Made by a program: the position numbers and the translations under genes. A DNA stretch of 64,000 bases. Source: Nymphaea colorata (Eukaryota; Streptophyta; Magnoliopsida; Nymphaeales; Nymphaeaceae). The stretch is from positions 24,971,315-25,035,314 of the forward strand of contig NC_045141.1 in NCBI RefSeq assembly GCF_008831285.2, written 5' to 3'. Shown here in pieces: positions 13,126 to 25,794 of this stretch; within the stretch, counting starts at the first letter, position 1, and every line of letters begins with the position of its first letter. Below the pieces are notes generated by a model that was given only the letters and a program-made list of their open reading frames with translations, was not told the DNA's origin and did not search any database.

Positions 13126-15952
13126 ATGACTTGTAGGGGATGTAAGGGTTTCCTGGCGTCTATGTTAAAGTTTCTGAATTACCTGCAAACTTTTGTTGGA
13201 GTGGCCATTATACTCTACTCATTGTGGATGTTCAGTCACTGGAATCACCATAATCATATTCCTCCTACATCAGCACCTTCACCAGAAAGTGCTTACTCTA
13301 CCATGTTGAATTTATACGGTTCACAGCCAAACAGAAAGTTGGTTGAAAATTCTGAACATATATTTTTTGACGAGCTTGCGGGGCTGATGTCCTCTCATCT
13401 TGAAGCTGGGAGGAGCTCCAGTTTTGAAAAGCTTCCACCACCTTGGTAGGTGCTACCTTCCAATACCATTTCCTTCATCCATGTCATTTCAACCCTATGT
13501 CTATGTGTTGCATTGGTCTTGCTTTCCCTTTCTGTTAATTGGATATAAATATTTTCAGTAGACTAGGAGTGCTAGAACCAGTTACAATGAACTAAATGAT
13601 TTTGGTGACCTGTTGCTTTATACGTTTGAACTGCTATTCATTGTAGAAAATATTATACATATTTTTTACGTTTTTGCTTCTGATGTCACGATAACGGGCT
13701 TTACCATTTGTCACAGGCTTATCTAATCTTTGTATGGTTGATGGCATCACTTTATATTTGATTAGTTGATTTGTAATGGTAATTTTTTTGGCATTTTACA
13801 CAGGTTTATCTACTCTTCTATGAGTACTGGCTTCACGTTTTGCCTGATAAATTTTATTGGCTACATTGCTGCAGAAACTGTCAATGGTTTCTGTCTGCTC
13901 TTTGTATCCTATTGTGTCAAGGGGCTTCAATTTATTTTCAGATGCTCTATCGTTGGAGTGCATGGACTGCGATATATCCAAGTGCACTGCATAGTAGCTT
14001 CTTCTAAATCATGGAAATTTCATCGGTCCTTATTTCATGTGTCCTTATTTCACCTCATTTGTACTTCCTTGCAACCAGTTTGGAGACGCTAAAAGCCTAA
14101 AACCATGTCAGAACTTTTTTGTAGCATGAAAATTAGTTAAAAAAACTTGTGCTGACCCCGAAACGTAGTCTTTAAAATGTGTTTATTGTCATCCAAATAG
14201 CTAAATAAATTTCTTTTGCATGGCTTGAAGATTCTTCTTTTATTATCTCTTCTCATTTAGTCATTGTATTTTTTTTATGATTTAGATTCTTGAAATTTGA
14301 AAGTAAAATTTAAAGAATGTGATGTCCCCTTAGAATTATAATTTAGGACTATGTGATCATACTGATCAAGCAAACGACGTATGGATTTGTGGACCATATC
14401 GTTGTCACAGTGGCCACTATCCGTCGCTGTCATTCATCAATCACTATTGAGATCTCAAGTATCTTGTTTCCTTAACCACTGACCTAGTATTCTTTGCTTG
14501 CGGCTATCCTCGTTCTTGTGGAAGCAGCTTTTGTGGTATGCATCCTTTTAAACAAGCATTGGGAAAAGGTAACTGCCAACCAGTTCATAACTTTCGAAAA
14601 AGTGCTGTTTGTTTGTTTCCTTTCACCAATTTGAATTAATGTTTTCTCTTGACAGGTTCTTCCACATGATCCTACCGGAGAGTTTGACAATCTTAGATCT
14701 TTTATTCAAGAAAATATTGAAGTTTGTGAAATGGTTGGCGTGGTTGTGATCATTATTCAGGTGTGTCGTCTATCTCTTATAAATAAGAATAATTTAGTTC
14801 GAGCAGTATAAAAACATGCTGCCGTCAAGTAGTTTAGCCATTAGATACACGAACCACGACAGGTGAAGCTATGGAAAGTAGAAAATACTATTGTAAGGGA
14901 ATGAGAAGCAAACGGGTTAAATATCCAAACTTTTCTGTTGGCAATCACATCAACCTCATGTTATTCTTGCAACTGTTCGATGGGTATCTAATGGCAGGAA
15001 TAGGGGGGAAACAGTGCATAATAATGCCATTGTCACTATTATCTCCAATATCTGGAACTCGAGGCTCAAAGGTATGATTGAAGGGCACAGAGGTGCAACT
15101 ATTCGCATCCTTCCAAGTGCGAGCAGCAGTCCAGACTGCTAATGTATATAGATTGGGCTTAAGGTTCTAAAGGCAGCCCCCAGGATGATTCTTCTTTTGA
15201 ATTTTGTCTGAATAATCGGGCTGAGATTACTCAGAACCCTAACGGACTATGCCAAGAGTTGTATCCCAATTATCGAATAATTGATCTTCTTGACTCCGTC
15301 CTTCCCAATCCCCTGAATACACAGGAAGAGCCCTTGTTTGCAAGAATTGCTTTCTTAGATCATACTCTTAACCCAATCTGAAGTTCTACGTTTGGCCTGT
15401 TTAGATAGGTATCAAGCAATGACAGTTTTTCCAGACATGTTTTTTTATAAGCTTATTAAGTTGGCTCGACCCACGAACTAGAAGAAATAAACATGCTCAA
15501 CTAAATGTAAATGTAGGAAAATTGAAAGGAAAAAAAAAAAAAGAGTTAACTCCATGCCCACGCAGGTACTTTCGCTGCTACTGGCAATCATCTTAAGAGT
15601 CATGGTGACAAGAAGAACAGATTATGACAGTGAAAATGAGGATGATTATCTGAGGGTCAACCATCGGCAACCCTTAATGATTCCCCCTGGAGAACAATCC
15701 CTCTGAGGATAGTAAAAGCGACCGCCTCGACTCCTGGCGCTTGAGGATGAAAGAAAAGGTATGCCTGCTACCATCTCTCTCTCTGTTTCTTGGTGGTAAT
15801 CACTTGGCTTGGATGTGCATCGTGAGACTCCGATAGAACTTGATCCGAGATAAATATTTAATGGTGTGCAGTACGGCTTGAACCCACATGAGTTCGGACA
15901 GCGCGCTGTGGATCCAAAAACATTTTCAGGCCACGAGAAGCAGCGACGCTGA
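13126..15952 (+). CDS. TOM2A-like tetraspanin (tetraspanin-19/20 type), frame broken near the C-terminus
   Basis: Exons: 13126-13445, 13804-13903, 14488-14568, 14656-14760, 15566-15758, 15872-15952. The N-terminus MTCRGC and four hydrophobic segments (about residues 15-38, 107-130, 141-162 and 190-215) match plant TOM2A-type tetraspanins, membrane proteins of the tonoplast and endomembranes. Exon 5 is 193 nt although both flanking junctions are phase 0, so it has one base too many. Read literally, the protein stops at 15704-15706 after 248 residues. In the shifted frame the rest of exon 5 and all of exon 6 encode the expected family tail (SWRLRMKEK, then YGLNPHEFGQ) up to the TGA at 15950-15952, about 292 residues. 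The break maps between about 15650 and 15710; a CCCCC run near 15682 is the likeliest site. It is either a recent mutation or a sequencing error. The ATG follows a spliced leader. Confidence 0.82.
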
Positions 15953-16778
15953 TGAAGACCGGCGGAAATGTTCCATTACGTAGCCCGCGACCAAAACCAG
16001 CGGCGCGTTCCTGGCCTTGCCACTTGCAAAAAATTTTTGTTCTTTCTACTGTTTCACCGTATATAAAAGGGTCTAGGTTCTCGAAGTAGGCAGCGTGCTG
16101 CGTAACGTTGCATCATAGGTACAGTTCTTTCGTTAAAAGTGACCACACGGTCCTCTCCTCAGTACAGTTGCCATTCTCAGGCGCAGTAAATGCAGGATTC
16201 AGTTTGCTCACTTTAGCAGATTCCTTCCATGAATGATTTCACATGGTTTTAGGAATAGGGAAATATCTTATCACTGCATCTGCCAGGGTACAAAATTTAT
16301 GCGCCTCCCACAGTCGAACCAGATTCCAAGAGTCAGGAATCTCCGCCCGGTGTAGCTTGGCCCACCGCAAAAGCTGCAAATTGCACCTGCATTCACACCG
16401 ACAGCAGCGAGCAACCTATGCGTGATCATGTGTACTGCTACAGTGCATTGCCCTACCAAGATGCTTCCAAGTATGTGTCAGAGAGAGATTTCTCATATAA
16501 TAGTTTGAAGGCGGAAACAAACAGAATCATCGTAGTTGAAACCAAACTCGAATCTTACACAACAAATGTTTATACAAATGATTATGCCTACGTACATACA
16601 TTACAAAAGGAGCGGAGGGCAACGGTCTTTAAAAAATTAAGAATAATAATAGGAGGTGACAAGGGGCAGCTGCATGTACCTTATTCAATCCTTTCCCCTG
16701 TTCCCCTCCAAAGGGGAGAGAGAGAGAAAGCGAGAGGCCACCATGGACATTGAACCATTGAGGGCCACAATCAAACAG
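15953..16778. other. Short region between convergent tetraspanin and TRM genes
   Basis: It should hold the 3' UTRs of both genes. A TATA-like TATATAAAAG stands at 16060-16069, but no gene starts after it. No other feature seen. Confidence 0.5.
16060..16069 (+). promoter_or_regulatory. Orphan TATA-box-like site
   Basis: TATATAAAAG is a strong TATA match on the plus strand, 108 bases after the tetraspanin stop. No plus-strand coding gene lies within the next 20 kb, so it could only drive a non-coding or antisense transcript into the TRM gene, or be chance. Confidence 0.2.
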
Positions 16779-19700
16779 TTAATGGAATCGCATACGGACG
16801 AAATCAGACACAATGTCGTCTATCAAGTTCTTGAAGAGGTCGTTCTCTATCTCTTTCCCAATAACGTCGATCTCCACCCACTCCAACTGCAACCAATCCC
16901 ACCCTCTGCCGGCCACCTCTTTCTTCAACAACTTGTCCACACAATCCCGGCACTCGGTCGCCGTTACCCCCGTTGACACCGCTTCCTCCCCTGAGAAAAT
17001 CTTCTTCACCCTCCTCCATACCTCCTCTACCAGCTCGTTCCCTGCTAGGGTCATGCCTTTGCCAGTCCAAATCCTGGCCCGCAGCCACGGATTGACATCT
17101 AAAGCTGGTCCTGCCATGTCCAGGAGGGCTGTGTTCATGCAGTCAAACAAAAGCTTTCTTTCCAACACAGCTCGCCGCAGTTTTGCAGCTTCACTCATGG
17201 CCGCATTGATATTGATAAAGCGTTCGTTCCAATCATCAAAACCATCCAGTAAGGAAGGGTCTAAAGGACTGCTTGGGGAGTGCCACCTTTCCAAAAAGAC
17301 GGTAGTGGCAGGTTGTTTTCCATCCAAGCCAGCAGCTGTGAGCACATTCTCCACAAATAGGAAGCGTTGTTCTTCTTCGACAACCATACTGGCAATTGTT
17401 GCAGCTTCTGGCCCTATGTTCTTTCCTAGTCGGCCATCCACAGGGATGGGGTCGTCCCATGACAATATGGTAGCCAATGATTCCGGTGAAGATACCCGAC
17501 TTGTGCCCATTTTGAGGGGAAGAGATCCATGACGAGCTGTAACCCGAGAAATCACGTCAGGGAATTCAGGGGGCAAGATAAAGGATGAAGTTAAGATTAA
17601 AATGTTTTTTCGGTTCGTGATGAACTCACCTTCTGACTCCGAGATGCTCCTTCCAACTCCGGTTGGGCTAAGTTCATCCTCAAATGGTGGTTCCAACACC
17701 GAAACAGGACTTGGTTGCTCTGCATTCTCACTCGGAATGTCTCCTTGTTCTGCCTGCTCGAGGATGGGCGGCAAATACAAAGCAACAACTAGAAAATCAG
17801 CACACTGACCAGTAAAAACATTTAACCAAGTTTTATGTCAGCATAAGTCACACAAGGATATAGTTGAAACAGAATTTCATATTTCAATTGAATATGCTTC
17901 AACCACAAAGTTTCTGGCTTTAATGAGAAAAATAAAAACCAATAAGCAATTAAATAAGAAAATAGGTTTGTCATCCTTGGAAGGAAAACATGACCTCTGT
18001 ATGGAAAGAGTTCTCATGTGCACGTGAATGTGTGTCACATTAATCAAAATACCCAGAAAAAAATGGTACCTTGACAAAGCCGCCTCCTTTTTGTCCATAC
18101 GGTGACAAAGTTGAAGCAGGTGTTCTGCATAATTCGTCTGAACTTTGCCAAGGAGATTGACCGTCTCCACGATTATTTCTAACAGGGAGCTGCTGCAAAT
18201 CATGGGCACCATTACAAATCTCTTTGTTAGCCTGGCAGCTTTCACTTGAGGGAGAGGGGGATGGAAGACATTTCTCTTTGCTCGACTTCCTATTCTTTGA
18301 GAAGAACAAACTCGAGACTTTTCCCCTGAATGACTTCCCACTCTTTGGTTTCTCTGTTTTTGCTAAGGCATTTGCACTTCAGCCTTAGAAGCCTCGCTTC
18401 TGAGGCACAGAAGCAACAGCATTTGAAGACTTGACCTCAATAGGTTTCTGAAGGAACCTTCCCCAGCACCATCCTCTACAGCCTTGTCGCTAGAAACAAA
18501 GCTCGACTCTTGAACATCATTTTGAGCATGCATCCTGCCGCTTGACATGGAAGGAGATTCCTCGCTAGTCTCCCCAACTGAGTCCGTCGGATTTTTCACT
18601 TCAGGTATAGCAAGCATTTCGCCTAAAGTACTCGAGCTCCTCCTTAGATGCCTGTATTCAGGATTACCACATGCTATCAACGCCCACCGCTCTGAAAGTC
18701 GTTTCTTGGCTTCTCTGCTCACTGAAGACTCTGGTGAACAAGACGCCCTGCTCAAGGAAGACGATGAATAAGGACTGCATCTGTTGATGAACTCCCATGA
18801 ATGCCTCGAGGTTGGGGTCATAACATCAGAATCACTAAGATTGCCCCCCTCAACATATTCATTATCTGATCTATTGAATGAGCTCTCATCTCCAACATAG
18901 CCATTTGATAAATTAGATGAGATCATTGGCTCATCTCTTGTACCAAATGCATGCATTGCCTGGTTGATCATGCTTCCAGGCGTATGGGCTCCCTCTATCC
19001 CTTGAGAATCATTGTTTTCTTCTGCTGCAGAATCAAAATATTCTTCCGGACTGCTCGAAAATGAATCTCTACCGCGGGGCCCAGGTGACAGAGGTGGTGA
19101 TGTGATCGCCGTTCTTATGTCCTGGGTCATCCTAGCACTAGGCTTCAAGACCACTATTTTTGTGGGCCGGGATGCACTATCGGCTTTCCCTGGTGGTCTG
19201 ACGTGAAAACCGTTCTGATTATCAAAAACAGAGTTCCTCTCCACTCTGTTCTGTTCTAGTCCTTTTGCCTTGCTTAGTTGTTGTTTCTTGGGGGAATGAT
19301 GCACAAGTTCCTGTGTCCTCCCACAGTGGCCCGTTTTGGATTCTGAGGTAACGCATCTTTCACCGACCTTAAGTTGCTCCCAGGAACCATTTCGCGCTAC
19401 TTTCTTTGAAGGTTTCAGAACTGTGATGCGCTTTGACTGAACCGGTGGCTCTACGGTTTGCAAGTTATTGAGTTGCTTTGAGAATAAAGGATTGGATTCC
19501 TGCAGAAATTTCAGGAACAAGTCTCTGTTTGAACTTAGCACCTCTAATGCATCTTGGAATTCCTTAGATTGACGAAGCTTTTCATCAGTAGCAAGTCGCT
19601 TTGCTTCCATGAACTTTTGACGTACAACATCCATTCTTTTCTCATCTAGGTCGTCATATGTTGCTTTCTGCAATGACCCATGACCAATTTTCTCCATCTT

Positions 19701-20927
19701 AGACGACTGCCAAACTTCATAAACATCTTTACATTCTTCTTTCTCAGAAATAGAAGAATGTGACAGGGACCTGTCTGGAAGGCGCTTCACCTCCGAATCA
19801 TGTTCTCGACGCTGGTACCTCGGTCCAGACCGTGAGCGATTGAAAGTATCTAACTCTATTGACAGGTGGCGACAGTGCTCCTGATTCCTCAATGTAGTGC
19901 TTTCCAAGAAGCCTTCAGATTTATTCTTCTGCCGGGCTGAAACTGGTGCTTGAGCAGGAACAGCATCAAGCCCCATAAGGCGAGCAACGACACTGGGTGG
20001 CTTTCGCTTGGGATCCACTTCTTTTGATAATTCTTGTGCCAGAAGCATCTTCATAGGCGTTCCATTTGCAGTCTTGTTTAAGGAACCTCTCCTTGGTTCA
20101 TATGCTATCTGCTAAGGAATAAAACAAGGAAACTTATCAACTAACGCAAGATGAAATGTTCCCCAAGCTCAATGCCTGCATCGGGAAAAAAACTCCCTCC
20201 CTCTCTCTCCCTCTCTCTCTCTCTCTCTCAACCATTGCTTTCGTAATTGAAAATTTCCATAAGTGAAAATTTCCAAGTTTGCAACATAACAGTCACCGAA
20301 GGCTTACTGGTTTTTCTTTTAAGTATTCATCATCGTAAACAGTGGGATCTGGTGCTTTCTTTGATATTTCCAGTCGGCTTCCAGAAAGGTCTGATCCTGC
20401 ATAAGGCATTAGTAATATGAACTACTAGTTTCTAATGACAACTGAAAAAAGGGAAAATACAATTCAACATACATAACCAATCAACTAGTGATTTAGTTCA
20501 ACCGCGGACTGCATTTCTAACCAGACAACAGAAGTCCTTGACTTAGCCGGTTATTTGGAAGCAAGGACTACTTTGGAGGGAATGTCAAGGAAAGGGAGAA
20601 GGAAAATAAATGCCATGGCAAAAGCAAAACTTGCACTCAGCAACTATAGCCAGAAGGTTCACGAGCATTACATTTTCTTGTTTAGCATGTCACAGATATA
20701 GTTCCAATCACCTACTGCCTTAAAGATCAAACCCAAAAAAGGTAAAAAATTATGAGGAGAAAACTCACAAAGGAAAGGATGAATTAAAACTCACCATGAC
20801 TATGAGGTCTGTCAGCAAGTAGTTTGTTTCCTGAAACCCCCAGGTCAAACAGGTTAACCATCCCTCCCATACAGCCTGGATATGATCTTTTGTAGCCATT
20901 AGATTTCTTCCGATGAAATTCAGCCAT
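16779..20927 (-). CDS. TRM-like protein (DUF3741 motif, DUF4378 domain)
   Basis: TRM proteins recruit TON1 and the PP2A complex to microtubules and shape division planes and organs. Exons on the minus strand: 20927-20795, 20396-20308, 20108-18431, 18362-18070, 17753-17630, 17536-16779, giving about 1024 residues. The KPPSVVARLMGLD motif (about 110-122) is the family's M2/DUF3741 hallmark; a Ser-rich middle follows; residues about 826-1015 match DUF4378 (EEEQRFLFVENVL, ERWHSPSSPLDPSLLD, then DVIGKEIENDLFKNL). Two introns are odd. Intron 18430-18363 (68 nt) has a poor donor, GTCTTC, and was placed because the family sequence resumes with KTEKPKSGKSFRGKVSSLFF in another frame. Intron 17629-17537 (93 nt, GTGAGT donor) stays open if retained and would add 31 residues. 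The exact TRM subgroup was not resolved. Convergent with the tetraspanin. Confidence 0.85.
20197..20229. repeat. CT-rich microsatellite in TRM intron 2
   Basis: Run of CTCT units with CCC interruptions, between TRM exons 2 and 3. Confidence 0.9.
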
Positions 20928-23900
20928 CTAAACGCCTGCTAAGCAAGAAAACCAACAATATTAGCTCAAATACAGCCTGAAAGAGAACCGTGAAAAAGAA
21001 AAGATAATGCAAGAGTACCGCACTCACCCTGTCAAGTCCTTAAACGCAACAATTAGCATCTACACTGGTCGAAAGAAATCGTCATCTGTAGCGCCCTCTG
21101 CAACCAGAGGAAGAGGGAGAGAAAAGGGGAAAAAAGGTTTTTAAGCCAAACATGCGAGAACGTGGAATTTAGCGGCGAGCTGACATTAAGATAGAAAATT
21201 AGAAACAGCACGCATAACTTTATGCAAGAACTTATTCATGCGAACATACGTAGACTTGGAAAAAGACATAGCATAGAGGCGAATATTTGTCGAAACAGAA
21301 GGCATGATGGTTTCGTAGATGCAGTGGTTATCCGAGATTTAACCATTCAGATGTTATTAGTACAAGTTTCAGAATGACTACAAGTAAAAAGGACCACAAA
21401 CTCCAGGCCCATCGCGCTGAAGACGAAAGCAAACCACAAGAATTTTTCAAGAGGAAAAGTAGAAGCAAACAACTGTTCCAGTTGGTATGTAAGCCAATAG
21501 AAAGGAGAAAAGTATATCAGGCAAACCTTATTAATTTAGAAGTCCAACCAAAGGAATCTGAATATTCTTTAAGGAAAGAATAAAAGTCTAATTATTAATC
21601 TAGCGAAAATGTCATTCGATCAGCAAAAGGGTAAGAGACCAGCTAACGCTGCTTTCCAGCATCGGCAGACGCAGCAGTAACAACAGCAGCAACGACAAGT
21701 CCACATAAAAAGCGGAGGAAGGGTGGACGGAGTCATGATTAATAGCTTGAAAAAGGATAATATAGTATAATAAAATATTATTGTAAAAAATAACATCCAG
21801 ATAGTGACAATATATGTAACTATTATTTGCATAATTAACCAAACTAAGAGAGAGAAACGTCAAAAGCTAATCCACCAACCGTTCAAAATAGAAGATTCTG
21901 TAAGCGAATGTCAAGAGCATAGACAGATCATGCACAGAAGGGAGCTTTGAGTATATAACATTAATAACGTCATAAACACGACGAAAGTCCCAGTCAACTG
22001 CACTAGAAAAGAACATAAATGCATCGCAAAAAGAGAGCCATAGGCGAAAAGAAGGCGCAATTTGTAATTAAAGGGAGTAATTACTAAAGAAAGCAGCTTT
22101 TGTGAATTGACAGACAATTCCATGTATCTGATATGTTGAATAAAGTCAGACAGAACGAAAATTGTGATATCAAACCAGACCAAACAGGACTTGAAAAACA
22201 TTAAGAAGCATAAATATTAACTTTTTTGCAACTTCGTAAGAGATGGAAAACGCAAATGAAGCAGAACAAGAGCGACGTACTAGAATATCAACCCGAATAA
22301 AGATCTCATAAAGAGAAAAGGGAAAACACAGAGAAATTACGAAAAGATGAGAACGAGTAGACACAGGACTCCTCCGGCAACGAACATTTTCGCTCGTCTG
22401 ACCAAACAAAAGGAAGTCCACCAGGGAGAGCACATCGACACCTATCCTCCATGGCAGACAACAGGTCTTATTGCCTCAATAATTACGAAAGGCAAATAAA
22501 AAAAAAAACAAAAATGAACTAACCGAACATCAATATTTAGTTTGACGACAAAGAAAGGAGGAAGAACGAAGAAATCAATGGAAATAACAGGGGAAATTCT
22601 ACAAACAAGGGGGGAAGTTCCATTTTGGAAAAGCATAAAGTGCGTCGGGGAGAAATCAGACTGAATAACACGATAAACGGCACGTACTGTCTTTTGTCCT
22701 ACAATTTCGCAGACACTTAACGATCAATCAACTGGGAGGACGGAAAGCTTCACAACAGGTAGAACAGGGAAACAAAGTAAACCATGAAAATGCAAGCTAA
22801 AGATAGCCAACGTTCGAGGCCTAAATTTGAATTCCAGCATCAACGCACAACGTAAAGTTGCTCAAATCTTCAAACATGAAAAGAGCTCCGCGGTTTTGCC
22901 TGAAAAGGAGAGAAAGAGGAGGAACCTAGAGAACCTACAGCGACCTAATAAAGATTAAGAAGGTTGCAATTAAACTGCAAGAGAACCAATTTATCTCCGG
23001 AAAAGAAAAACAAAAAATATACAAATTAATAGAATGCATGTAAATCCTCGTCGCTTTCGCTTCATATTACCTTTAAACTATCTGAAAAATTTTGGATTGA
23101 GTCTTGCGTACTTACCCATCAGCTGTTTGAAGTAGAGTAAGAGCAAGAATGGAGGAGAAACAGAACCAGGAAAACGCGAAAACACAAGCTCTTTTTCCGG
23201 TGATCTCACCGTAGAAGCAAGAAAAGAAAAGAGAGAACGGAGACAAGCTCGTGATGCTTAGCCAGAAAAAGAAGTACAAACTACAAGATATCAGGGAAAA
23301 TCGAGAATCAAGGCAAATATGCGCTTACTTTTCTCCATTTCAGGGAAAAACCGCAAATTTATTAATTTTGAACCCAAAATTTCGGATGCGTACAAAACAA
23401 ATCCATGCGATGACGAAAATAAAAAGTTAAAATAGCACATTTTTCAAAGAAAATAAAAATGTCAGAGAGAGAGAGAGAGCGAGAGGGGGAATTCTTTGTT
23501 CAAGTTCGGTCAGACTTTCAAAAGCTTAGCCTACTTAGCTACAAGCACTAACTTCCAATTTTCCGACCGGTTACGGAAAAATCCAGACAATCCACGCGAC
23601 ACCAAGAAAATACGGGAAATAGAACAGTTTGAAAATTTTCAACGAAAGAAAAAAGAGAAAAATGCAATGAAAAGGAAACTCAAAAGGAGACCCTCGCCAT
23701 CCTTTTTCTCAGATCTCAGCAAAAAAGACTGTCATTTTCTTTACATTCTCAGATCTGCACTCCCGAAGAAACACTCCCAGTCTCGCTCTCTCTCTCTCTC
23801 AGAGACACACAGAGAGATAGAGAGCGCTGTCGCAACTGGTGGAAGGAAGCCCAAGGACCGTAACCTGACGAATACAAGAGAGAAACGCAAACGACTAGCC

Positions 23901-24240
23901 AAAAGAAGGAAGTAGGAACAGAAAAAGCAAGCACGAGGGCTCCTCCTCACCTCGAGCTCCTTCCATACATTCGGCGGAATCCGTCAATGCGGTGGTGCCG
24001 TACGCCCGGGACCGGTGAGAGAATGCGCGGCCTGCCATGGTCTCGGCTTCGCGCTCATATTAACCGCGAGCAACGTGGAGTCTCAGAAGTGGGCCGAGAG
24101 AGAGGGGGGGGGAAACGGAGGAACGATCAAAAGCCCCTCCACCGACGTCGGAGCGGAATCGAAACCATCTCTGGGATTTCGTTTATACTCGAGCGTGGGG
24201 TCCGAGTGGCATCACCATAATTTTACACCGACAGCATGAA
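20928..24240 (-). other. Upstream region of the TRM gene: leader introns and promoter
   Basis: No coding exon was recognised. An AG-rich short microsatellite lies at 23463-23483 and CT-rich runs at 23780-23830, features often seen near plant transcription starts; GC rises at 23930-24200. The TRM transcript therefore probably starts near 23.2-24.0 kb on the minus strand with one or more leader introns. This placement is inference; splice sites of the leader were not fixed. Confidence 0.35.
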
Positions 24241-25069
24241 CTATGATTATGAAGCCCCCCATTTTAATATTTTTTATTTGTCATCAATTTTTTTATTTAA
24301 TCCACAGTTTAAAGAACCGGCAGGGCACGGGTTCTCTCGTTTTACGTGCTCGAGTGGGCTGGGTTCGACTCTCCACGTTATCAAATGACTACTTTACCCT
24401 TCATTAGCGAAAAGCTTGCATGCATGAAATGGATGCGATTTTAACAGCCTAAGGAACAAGTCACGCTCCCTGAAGCCGCCACGTAGCAAAGTTTTCGGAC
24501 AATTTCTAGATACACCCTTGCTCCCAGAGATGGTCAAATCAAAGTATAATTTCAGATCCGCTTGAAAGCCAAGGAAATAACGGCCACCCCGTTTCTAGTT
24601 GCAGAGGCGACGGCACTGCCGCTTTGCCCGGCCATCAAGTTCCCGAGCTCAGAAGTTCCTGATCTTGTGACGGTGAAACGCGCACAAGTTCTCGAACTTC
24701 ATGAACTCCAAAATGTTTCCTCCTCCTCATAATGATGGATTCTCGGTGCCAGCAAGGTGTCTGCCAAACTTCTGATTCCGAATTAGATGACTAGCGCTAT
24801 CTTTCTATTTAAGAAAAAAAAAAATTGAAAAATTAATAGTTCTGACTTGAGAATAAATAATCCTAACGTTCAACCATGAACAGATTAATGCAACTTAAAT
24901 ATGGCCTTAATGCACAGTAGCAGAGAAGGTTACGTAATATATTTTTTTTAGTAAACTATAATGTTGTTTAAATGTGTGAAGTGCATATGCATGAATCATG
25001 GTCTCGTGTTCTTATAATGTTTCCCTTATTGCTTTTTTCATAATTGGGCAAAGCGGTAAGGGTGGACCG

Positions 25070-25794
25070 GGGTGAACACGAGTCGAGTTGAGTCTGAGTT
25101 CAGTCAGCTCGAGCTTATCTCGACTAGCCTCAAGCTCGAGAATAGCTCGACGGAAGCAATTCGAGCTCGATTCAACAGGCACGTGTTGAGTTCGAGCTCG
25201 ACTCGATTAAGGCTCGACAAACTCGTTTGAATAGAATTGATATTCATCGTTACGTGTTGAGCTCAAGCATGACTCGGTTAAAGCTCGACAAACTCATTTG
25301 AATATAATTGATATTCATCGTTACGTGTTGAGCTCAAGCACGACTCGATTAAAGCTCGACAAACTCGTTTGAATATAATTGATATTTATCGTTACATGTT
25401 GAGCTCGAGCTCAACTCGATTAAGGCTCGAGAAACTCGTTTGAATATAATTGATATTCATCGTTACGTGTTGAGCTTGAGCTCAACTCCATTAAAGCTCG
25501 ACAAACTCGTTTGAATAGAGTTGATATTCATCGTTACATGTTGAGCTCGAGCTCGACTCGATTAAGACATGACAAACTCGTAGACTCTTTTGAATATATC
25601 GACTTGATTAAGGCTCCACAAACTCGATTAAGGCTCAAGTTCGACTCAGCAATTAAGTGTTGAGTTCAAACTCAATTCGATTATTTGAACGAGTCGACTC
25701 ATGAACTCGAGCTCGACTCGTTAAGCAAATGACTCAGCTCGAACGCGTTCACGAGAGCCGAGCTTTAACCAGCTCGACTCGTTGTGTTCACCCC
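25070..25794. mobile_element. hAT-like non-autonomous element with terminal inverted repeats
   Basis: The left end GGGGTGAACACGAGTCGAG and the right end CTCGACTCGTTGTGTTCACCCC are inverted repeats differing by a 3-base insertion. The interior is non-coding and built of GAGCTCGAG and CGACTCG motifs, including six copies of a 71-bp unit. Ends starting GGGGTG with subterminal CGAGTCGAGC runs are typical of plant hAT-type MITEs. A target duplication could not be identified; the flanks GGGTGGAC and AAGTGGAC are similar but not identical. Confidence 0.65.
25180..25605. repeat. 71-bp minisatellite, six copies
   Basis: The anchor ACGTGTTGAG (or ACATGTTGAG) recurs at 25181, 25252, 25323, 25394, 25465 and 25536, an exact 71-bp spacing with no indel. 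Each unit carries GAGCTCGAG-like, CGACTCGATTAA, GCTCGACAAACTCGTTTGAA and TTGATATTCATCGTTA blocks. A degenerate partial copy follows to about 25700. Confidence 0.92.

Noticed and set aside
16813-17532. 239-codon plus-strand open frame
   Set aside because: It lies antisense to the DUF4378 exon of the TRM gene, has no recognisable domain and reflects the codon pattern of the opposite strand.
23496-24239. Plus-strand open frames of 74-139 codons near 23.5-24.2 kb
   Set aside because: Lysine/arginine-rich translation of purine-rich DNA; the region fits the promoter or leader of the minus-strand TRM gene better.
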